DNA from: Dethiosulfovibrio peptidovorans DSM 11002
Lineage (GTDB): Bacteria; Synergistota; Synergistia; Synergistales; Dethiosulfovibrionaceae
Reading direction: 5' to 3'
Length of the DNA: 64,000 nt
NCBI RefSeq assembly: GCF_000172975.1
Contig: NZ_ABTR02000001.1
Coordinates: forward strand, 1,154,501 to 1,218,500
Part shown: piece after piece, positions 58,316 to 64,000 of the stretch
Position numbering within the stretch: the stretch's first letter is position 1
How the letters are laid out: each line of letters begins with the position of its first letter
Notes under the pieces: generated by a model
What the model saw: the letters and a program-made list of their open reading frames with translations, nothing else
Databases searched by the model: none
Told to the model about the DNA's origin: nothing
Translations under genes and position numbers: made by a program

Positions 58316-60934
58316 ATGATCAAGTACGTCTACGACTTTTCCGAAGGTTCGTCCGACATGAAGGCTCTTCTAGGAGGGAAAGGGGCCAACCTGGCCCAGA
58401 TGGTCAAGGAGGGGCTGGCCGTTCCGCCCGGTTTCACCGTTACCACCGAGGCCTGTCTTCGTTATCTGGAGGAGGGAAGGGAGTTCGTTCAGTCTCTTTG
58501 GATCGACGTCGAGACCGCTCTGGAGAGGCTGGAGAGCCAGACAGGCAGGACTTTCGGCTCCGGCCCCGAGCCGCTTCTCGTGTCCGTTCGGTCCGGAGCC
58601 CCGATCTCTATGCCTGGCATGATGGATACGATCTTGAACCTGGGGCTGAACGACGATACCAGATCCGCCTTGGCCGAGATGGTGGGAGACGACCGCTTTG
58701 CCTGGGACAGCTACAGGCGTTTCATCCAGATGTTCGGGAACGTGGTCAAGGGGGTTCCCTCCGAGCGGTTCGAGTCGATCTTGGAGGAGGTCCGAAGGAA
58801 CAAGGGAGTTGCCTTAGATCACCAGCTCGACGCGGAGGCCCTGGCCTCGTTGGTTAAACGTTATCTCTCCCTCTACGAGGAGGTTACTGGAGAGACCTTC
58901 CCCTCCGATCCCTGGATCCAGCTGAGGGAGGCGGTAGAGGCGGTATTCGACAGCTGGAACACCGCTAGGGCGAAGACCTACAGGAAAATTCACGGTATAG
59001 ACGATTCCATGGGGACCGCCGTCAACGTCGTGGCAATGGTGTATGGAAATCTGGGCGGCGACAGCGGAACCGGTGTCTGTTTCAGTCGTAATCCAGCCGA
59101 CGGAGAGAAAAAGCTCTACGGGGAGTTCCTGGTCAACGCTCAGGGAGAGGACGTTGTCGCCGGGATAAGAACCCCTCAGCCGATCGGGGAATTGACCAGG
59201 GTGATGCCGGAGATCTTCGAGGAGCTGAAGGCGACGGCGGACCGTCTGGAGAGACGCTTCAAGGATATGCAGGACATAGAGTTCACCGTCGAACGAGGAA
59301 AGCTGTACATATTGCAGACCAGGACGGGAAAGAGGTCTGCCGAGGCCGCAGTCAGAATCGCCGTCGAGATGGAAAAAGAGGGGTTAATCGATAGGAACGA
59401 GGCACTCGGCAGGATATCTCCCGAACAGGTGGAGAGGCTTCTCCACAGTCAGATCGATCCGAACTGCGTTCCCGATGTAATCTCCCGAGGGCTTCCCGCC
59501 TCTCCGGGGGCTGCTGTGGGGCGTATAGTCTTCGATCCCGACGAGGCGGTGGCTATGGCCGAGAAGGGGGAGTCGGTGGTGTTGGTGAGGCCGGAGACCA
59601 CTCCGGACGATATACACGGCCTCTACGCCGCCAAGGGTATACTGACCTCCCGGGGAGGAATGACCAGTCACGCCGCCGTGGTGGCTCGTGGACTAGGCAA
59701 GCCCTGCGTCAGCGGGGCGGAAGATGTCTCGATCGATCTAGAGGGAGGGCGTCTTCTGACCGAGGATAGGGAGTTCGTAAAGGGCGACTTCATCACGGTC
59801 GACGGTTCCACCGGAAGGGTCATAGCGGGAGAGGTTCCTCTCTCTTTGCCGTCCATATCCGACGAGCTTAATACGGTGCTCGATTGGGCCGACGAGGCGG
59901 CGGACCTTCAGGTATGGGCCAACGGAGATACTCCGGAGGACGCTAAAAGGGCTCGATCCTTCGGGGCCAAGGGAATAGGTCTCTGTCGAACCGAGCATAT
60001 GTTCATGGCGGAGGACCGTTTTCCCGTGATGCAGAGGATGGTCGTGGCCGAGTCTCTGGAGGAGAGGCAGGAGGCCCTGGACGACCTTCGTGCTATGCAG
60101 GTGGAGGATTTTGTCGGCATTTTCCGAGAGATGGACGGCCTTCCAGTCATAGTCCGGCTGCTCGATCCGCCTCTTCACGAATTTCTGCCCAAGATACCGG
60201 AGCTGGATAAAAGGATAGTCGAGGCCGATTCCGCCGGGTATGACACGTCTAAACTTCGAAAGATGAAGAGTCGGGCGGAGTCCCTTCGAGAGGTGAATCC
60301 CATGCTGGGATTCCGGGGATGCCGGTTGGGCATAGTCTATCCCGAGATCTACGGAATGCAGATTCGGGCGATATTCGACGCCATGTCCTCTCTCCCCGAC
60401 GTGAACCTCAAGGTGGAGATAATGATGCCTTTGGTCCAGACCAAGGGAGAGATGGCGTTGCTGAGGGAAATGGTCGACTCCATAGCGTCCGAGTATCCTC
60501 AGGCCTCTCTAAGTTATCTGGTAGGCACCATGATCGAGCTTCCCAGGGCGGCTCTTCGGGCTGCCGAGCTGGCGGAGGACGCCGAGTTCTTCAGTTTTGG
60601 GACCAACGACCTGACCCAGACCTGTCTGGGGCTCTCCAGGGACGACGTGGAGTCCAAGTTCATGAAGGAATACGTCGACAAGGGGATCTTCCCTATCAGC
60701 CCCTTTCACGTTCTGGACAGAGACGGAGTGGGGGAGCTCATGGCGATCGCTTTCGAGAGAGGCAGGAAGGCCAGGCCGGATATTTCCATAGGCATCTGTG
60801 GTGAACACGGAGGGGATCCTAAGAGCGTTGCTTTCTGTCATAGTCTCGGATTGAACTACGTCAGCTGTTCGCCCTTCAGGGTCCCGGTGGCCAGGATGGC
60901 AGCGGGTTGGGCCGCCCTGGGCCTGATAGAGTGA
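58316..60934 (+). CDS. ppdK: Pyruvate, phosphate dikinase
   Basis: An 872-residue enzyme of standard length interconverting pyruvate + ATP + Pi and PEP + AMP + PPi. The N-terminal ATP-grasp domain begins LLGGKGANLAQMVKEGLAVP. The phosphohistidine domain has GGMTSHAAVVARGLGKPCV with His near 455. The C-terminal TIM barrel has GIGLCRTEHMF near 556 and the catalytic Cys in SIGICGEHGGDP near 830. AGGAGG precedes the ATG. It connects pyruvate from amino acid breakdown with gluconeogenesis. Confidence 0.96.
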   Translation: MIKYVYDFSEGSSDMKALLGGKGANLAQMVKEGLAVPPGFTVTTEACLRYLEEGREFVQSLWIDVETALERLESQTGRTFGSGPEPLLVSVRSGAPISMPGMMDTILNLGLNDDTRSALAEMVGDDRFAWDSYRRFIQMFGNVVKGVPSERFESILEEVRRNKGVALDHQLDAEALASLVKRYLSLYEEVTGETFPSDPWIQLREAVEAVFDSWNTARAKTYRKIHGIDDSMGTAVNVVAMVYGNLGGDSGTGVCFSRNPADGEKKLYGEFLVNAQGEDVVAGIRTPQPIGELTRVMPEIFEELKATADRLERRFKDMQDIEFTVERGKLYILQTRTGKRSAEAAVRIAVEMEKEGLIDRNEALGRISPEQVERLLHSQIDPNCVPDVISRGLPASPGAAVGRIVFDPDEAVAMAEKGESVVLVRPETTPDDIHGLYAAKGILTSRGGMTSHAAVVARGLGKPCVSGAEDVSIDLEGGRLLTEDREFVKGDFITVDGSTGRVIAGEVPLSLPSISDELNTVLDWADEAADLQVWANGDTPEDAKRARSFGAKGIGLCRTEHMFMAEDRFPVMQRMVVAESLEERQEALDDLRAMQVEDFVGIFREMDGLPVIVRLLDPPLHEFLPKIPELDKRIVEADSAGYDTSKLRKMKSRAESLREVNPMLGFRGCRLGIVYPEIYGMQIRAIFDAMSSLPDVNLKVEIMMPLVQTKGEMALLREMVDSIASEYPQASLSYLVGTMIELPRAALRAAELAEDAEFFSFGTNDLTQTCLGLSRDDVESKFMKEYVDKGIFPISPFHVLDRDGVGELMAIAFERGRKARPDISIGICGEHGGDPKSVAFCHSLGLNYVSCSPFRVPVARMAAGWAALGLIE

Positions 60935-60964
60935 TTTGCCCGGGACGAATTTTTATCTTGCCCC

Positions 60965-60993
60965 TTTACAACCGTCGAAGGCTTTGATATACT
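60965..60993 (+). promoter_or_regulatory. Promoter of the tRNA cluster
   Basis: TTTACA (60965-60970), 17-nt spacer, TATACT (60988-60993), 21 nt before the first tRNA. Confidence 0.8.
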
Positions 60994-61013
60994 TTCCGAC
61001 GCAACGATAGAGC

Positions 61014-61090
61014 GGGGTCGTAGCTCAGCTGGTTAGAGTGCCGGCCTGTCACGCCGGAGGTCGCGAGTTCAAGTCTCGTCGGCCCCGCCA
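61014..61090 (+). tRNA. tRNA-Asp (GTC)
   Basis: A 77-nt cloverleaf with acceptor GGGGTCG/CGGCCCC (one U-G), anticodon loop CTGTCAC, T-loop GTTCAAG and encoded CCA. Confidence 0.96.
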
Positions 61091-61106
61091 TATACGTTGT
61101 ACAGAA

Positions 61107-61181
61107 GCGGAAGTAGCTCAGGGGTAGAGCACAACCTTGCCAAGGTTGGGGTCGCGGGTTCAAATCCCGTCTTCCGCTCCA
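61107..61181 (+). tRNA. tRNA-Gly (GCC)
   Basis: A 75-nt cloverleaf with acceptor GCGGAAG/CTTCCGC, anticodon loop TTGCCAA, T-loop GTTCAAA and encoded CCA. Confidence 0.96.
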
Positions 61182-61192
61182 TAAGACCGCAT

Positions 61193-61268
<76 letters not shown>

Positions 61269-61279
61269 AGATCATCCTT

Positions 61280-61305
61280 AGGGCCCTCTTCTAGAGGGCC
61301 CTTTT
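61280..61305 (+). terminator. Terminator of the tRNA cluster
   Basis: AGGGCCCTCT-TCT-AGAGGGCCCT followed by TTTT. Confidence 0.92.
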
Positions 61306-61383
61306 TACGTTTCCCTAAGAAGCCACATGGTCTAAAATGGTGGAAGATAACGATGAATATCGTCCGGAATGGAGGGACCCCTT

Positions 61384-62367
61384 ATGGCCGTAAACAGACC
61401 GTATGTAATGTACAAGCTCCTCAAGGTCAAGATAGACATGGGACATGGAGGTTCGGAGGGCCGAATTTTGGCCTACGTCCTCTTCGACAATAAGGGGATA
61501 CGTCTCTGTCACGGTCGCCTGACCGAACCGGACGAGGAGGGGATGCCTCACGGAATAAAGTCCAAGTGGAGGGAGTTCTGCTCTTTCGTGGACGAAATAA
61601 GGTCGGGTGACTTAGAGGAAGAGGAGGACGAGACGGAAGAAGCTAGAGGTGAGAACCAGGAAATACCGTCAGAGGATCTGGAGTTCTCCGTAATGATGAA
61701 AGAACTCCGCAAGTCTCTGGACGAAGCGGGGGTCTATGACCTCAGCGAGGGGAATCTGGTCAAGATAAGATACGTCGAGAAGATATTCCACAAGGTTGCA
61801 GGACTTATTTACACCGGAGATCGCTTCGTCTTTCTCAAGATAGAGACCCTCTCTCATCTGGAAGGAGAGGAACTTATGTCCGCCTTCCCCGAGGAGAGGG
61901 CGGAAAACGAGCCTTGGCGCCCCGGTTCTTCCGGCGGTTCTTCCGGCGGGGACGGCAAGAACCTTCCCAAGGCGGTCTTTTCCTGCTCGGTAATGCTGGA
62001 CCCCGTGGCTGGGGTGGCCGCCTCGGAACTGAAGCCGGGTCAGAGCGTTTGGCTCGATATACCCGAAGAAAGCCTCCTATACTCCATCGCCAAGTTTCAG
62101 CAGGGACCTTCCTTTCAGGGGCAGATCGTCGGAGAGGTTATGTCGGTAGAGCAGAGCGATACGGAGCGTATCATGATACTCTTCAAACTATCCGACGAAC
62201 TCAGGGCAGTTTCTATCGTACAACAAAGCCTCAAGGTCAAGAGGGCTGCGGATAAAGAGGTCGAGAGGGCTTTTTCCTTTCCCGAGATCACCAAGGAGCA
62301 GGGACTGGCCTTGGTGGGAGTGGCCTTTTTTATGGTCGTATTATTGCTATTGTTGATCTTGCGATGA
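61384..62367 (+). CDS. Tail-anchored protein of unknown function, paralogue 1
   Basis: A 327-residue protein; ATG 61384 follows GGAGGGA. There is no signal peptide, but a single hydrophobic helix at the extreme C-terminus (GVAFFMVVLLLLLIL) would tail-anchor it with the bulk in the cytoplasm. The soluble part has an N-terminal block (YKLLKVKIDMGHGGSEGRIL) and an acidic linker (EEEEDETEE). A middle block follows (LSEGNLVKIRYVEKIF). A C-terminal domain (FSCSVMLDPVAGVAASELKP) resembles a beta-barrel. It shares all blocks with the next gene, so they arose by tandem duplication. Family unknown. Confidence 0.8.
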   Translation: MAVNRPYVMYKLLKVKIDMGHGGSEGRILAYVLFDNKGIRLCHGRLTEPDEEGMPHGIKSKWREFCSFVDEIRSGDLEEEEDETEEARGENQEIPSEDLEFSVMMKELRKSLDEAGVYDLSEGNLVKIRYVEKIFHKVAGLIYTGDRFVFLKIETLSHLEGEELMSAFPEERAENEPWRPGSSGGSSGGDGKNLPKAVFSCSVMLDPVAGVAASELKPGQSVWLDIPEESLLYSIAKFQQGPSFQGQIVGEVMSVEQSDTERIMILFKLSDELRAVSIVQQSLKVKRAADKEVERAFSFPEITKEQGLALVGVAFFMVVLLLLLILR

Positions 62368-62416
62368 TGTATAATTTATCGGAGCAACGACTAGCTTTTA
62401 CGGGAGGTGACCCCTG

Positions 62417-63322
62417 GTGGCTGATTCGAGGGGCTACGGCATATATCGTATATTGAAGGGTAGAATAGATGTCGGGCACGGAGGAGAGAGCGGACGAATT
62501 TTCTTTTACGCCCTTTACGGTAAGGGTAAAGTCAAGATATGTCATGCCAAAGAGGTTAGTAACGACGGAGAGGAGCCGCCGAAGGGCGGTATAAAGGCCG
62601 GATGGAAGGATTTTTCCGCTTTCGTGGATGGCGGATGCCCCGATCCATCTCTGTCTTCCGGGATCGGCGCGCTTTTTCAGGATTCTGGGGTCGACGACGT
62701 CAAGGAGGAAAATCTGGCAAAGCTTCGGTATATCGAGAAGATGTTCGGAACCTGGGCTGCCCAGATTCGTGGGGAGGAGTGTGCCGCTTTCGTCAAGGTC
62801 GAGGGCATGACCACCAGCGAGGCCGATGAGCTGCTGTCTCGTTTCCCCGAAGAGGAAGAGGATGAGGATCAAGGGGACAACGCCCCTGAGGCGGCTGCTT
62901 CCCTGGGGGATACGCCCATACAGAGAAAGCTGCCCAAGCTGATCTTCACCTGCTTCACCCGTCTGGACCCGGTGAACGGCGTGGCTGCCTCAGATGTCTC
63001 CCCGGGAGATCTGGTGACCATAACCATTCCGGAGGACAGCCCTCTTTTCGGAACTATGAAGGGACAGAACGAGTCCTTCGACGGTTCACTGAGCGTTCCT
63101 CTGTCGTCGGTGGAAGAGTCCGACTCGGACAGGCTGTTGCTGGAGTTCGAGCTGGGAGACGGTGTTATGGCCGTCGCCATGACACAGAAGAGCCTTCGCA
63201 TCAAGGCGGTAAGGGTCGAGGAGGAGAAGTCGCTCTTCGCCGTCGGGTCTCCCGCTTTCATCGCTCTCGTAGGAGGGTGCTGCGCCGCCCTGTTGGCTCT
63301 GATCGCCTATATACTGTCCTGA
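62417..63322 (+). CDS. Tail-anchored protein of unknown function, paralogue 2
   Basis: A 301-residue protein starting with GTG behind GGGAGG. It is collinear with the preceding protein: YRILKGRIDVGHGGESGRIF, VKEENLAKLRYIEKMFG, TCFTRLDPVNGVAASDVSPG, an acidic stretch (EEEEDEDQGD) and a C-terminal hydrophobic helix (FIALVGGCCAALLALIAYIL). The two differ mostly in linker length. Function unknown. The gene overlaps the convergent MATE gene by 16 nt. Confidence 0.8.
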   Translation: MADSRGYGIYRILKGRIDVGHGGESGRIFFYALYGKGKVKICHAKEVSNDGEEPPKGGIKAGWKDFSAFVDGGCPDPSLSSGIGALFQDSGVDDVKEENLAKLRYIEKMFGTWAAQIRGEECAAFVKVEGMTTSEADELLSRFPEEEEDEDQGDNAPEAAASLGDTPIQRKLPKLIFTCFTRLDPVNGVAASDVSPGDLVTITIPEDSPLFGTMKGQNESFDGSLSVPLSSVEESDSDRLLLEFELGDGVMAVAMTQKSLRIKAVRVEEEKSLFAVGSPAFIALVGGCCAALLALIAYILS

Positions 63323-64000
63323 GAGGACACGAGACATCTTTTTTTCGAGCACCTACGGACCTCTCGGAACAGCAGAATGGAGAGTCCTCCGGATATCACC
63401 TCGGAGATAGGTATCGCCATGAATACTCCCTTTAGTCCGGCTATGTGGGAGAGTATATATATCGCCGGGACCACCAGAACGATCCTCCTGAGCAGGTCCA
63501 GGAGGAAGGCGTCTCTTCCTCTGGACAGCGCCTGGTAGGATCCTGAAAGGACGACCTGAAATCCCCCCAGGGGCATCCCCAAGGCTACGTAGGGGGCCGC
63601 TGCGACCGCTATTTCAAGGGTCTCGCCGGAACAAAAAGGCGACAGGGTCGCAAGCGGGAAAGCCCATAGGGGAAGGGCTCCCGCCAGACATACGGCGGTG
63701 GCCCAGAGGGCCGATAGATCCATGGTCCGCAGTACCCGGCATTGGTCTCCCGAACCGGTGTTGTGGCTTATCAGGGGCATCATGCCCTGCACCAGTCCGT
63801 ACAGAGGCATGGTCACGAAGGTGGATATCCTGTTCAATATCCCCATGGCCGCTAAGGCGGGGTCGCCTCCCATGGATAGTAGGACCCTGTTTAATACAAC
63901 CGCCGTTATGCTGGCCGATCCCTGTCTGACGAAGGCCGAAGACCCTACCGATACTATGGAGCTCACCACCGATCTTCTCAGCTTCAGATCTCTCGGCCTT
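63307..64000 (-). CDS. MATE-family efflux transporter (C-terminal part, partial)
   Basis: The frame is open to the window end, so the N-terminus lies beyond. About 230 residues are visible with six hydrophobic segments. MATE patterns are FVRQGSASITAVVLNRVLLS, GILNRISTFVTMPLYGLVQG and GSYQALSRGRDAFLLDLLRR. The linker RPRDLKLRRSVV before the second half is typical of bacterial DinF/NorM relatives. Drug/Na+ or H+ antiport is inferred from the family. Confidence 0.88.
   Translation of the reverse strand, partial: RPRDLKLRRSVVSSIVSVGSSAFVRQGSASITAVVLNRVLLSMGGDPALAAMGILNRISTFVTMPLYGLVQGMMPLISHNTGSGDQCRVLRTMDLSALWATAVCLAGALPLWAFPLATLSPFCSGETLEIAVAAAPYVALGMPLGGFQVVLSGSYQALSRGRDAFLLDLLRRIVLVVPAIYILSHIAGLKGVFMAIPISEVISGGLSILLFREVRRCSKKRCLVSSQDSI

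Overview
The window looks like a single chromosomal segment from a strictly anaerobic, amino-acid and peptide fermenting diderm bacterium. My best guess is the phylum Synergistota, something like Dethiosulfovibrio. This is inferred from gene content: peptide import plus an M20 amidohydrolase, a 2-oxoacid:acceptor oxidoreductase, an L-cysteine desulfidase-type protein, pyruvate phosphate dikinase, a two-gene SUF-like Fe-S system, and periplasmic/outer-membrane protein families. There is no rRNA or other firm taxonomic marker. Base composition looks fairly even, and I see no IS element, prophage or CRISPR array.

Layout. 1-5.8 kb: the 5' end of a secreted protein gene (minus), a small unknown gene, then a DtxR/MntR-type regulator translationally coupled to a BmpA-type nucleoside ABC importer. 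5.8-9.6 kb: a chemoreceptor, a RelB-type antitoxin with an internally deleted YoeB-type toxin, and a DnaJ/CbpA protein. 9.6-15.2 kb: a minimal SmsC-SmsB-like Fe-S operon, then a metal/thiol set (HMA protein, CopA, NapH-like ferredoxin, glutaredoxin) with a CsoR/CstR-like palindrome inside a promoter. 15.2-19.4 kb: a YscW/YbaY-like protein, a Spy/CpxP-like protein and a CpxRA-like two-component system. Matching GTAAA-N5-GTAAG boxes lie in front of both cpxP-like and cpxR-like genes, and an orphan cobalamin riboswitch with a decayed target sits between them. 19.4-23.5 kb: a RibU-like S component, a DegSU-like pair, and a radical SAM enzyme with an overlapping 40-codon ORF.

23.5-36.9 kb: a phosphoesterase, 2-oxoacid oxidoreductase, AEC carrier, cysteine desulfidase, a complete Dpp-type peptide ABC operon, an amidohydrolase and a small membrane protein. 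37-45.5 kb: an imidazolonepropionase-like amidohydrolase, a CDF metal exporter and an envelope cluster of LPP20/FlgT/CsgG/TPR-type proteins, one of which has an in-frame TGA. 45.5-53 kb: an Rrf2/ferredoxin/cupin operon, SAM riboswitch with metK, an orphan decarboxylase beta subunit, an orphan TAXI solute-binding protein and a nitrilase. 52-64 kb: an unknown gene with an ArsB/NhaD-type permease, a diguanylate cyclase, an unusual flavoprotein disulfide-reductase homologue, a YitT-type membrane protein, PPDK, three tRNAs, two tandem tail-anchored paralogues of unknown function, and a MATE exporter running off the end.

The most unusual signal is not a gene. Two copies of a ~247-nt palindromic element (36937-37182 and 51041-51288) share a core with two hairpins carrying the same GTCCT loop. 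Their long stems differ between copies mostly by paired, compensating substitutions. That points to selection on, or copying of, a folded structure: either a structured RNA or a hairpin-type mobile element.
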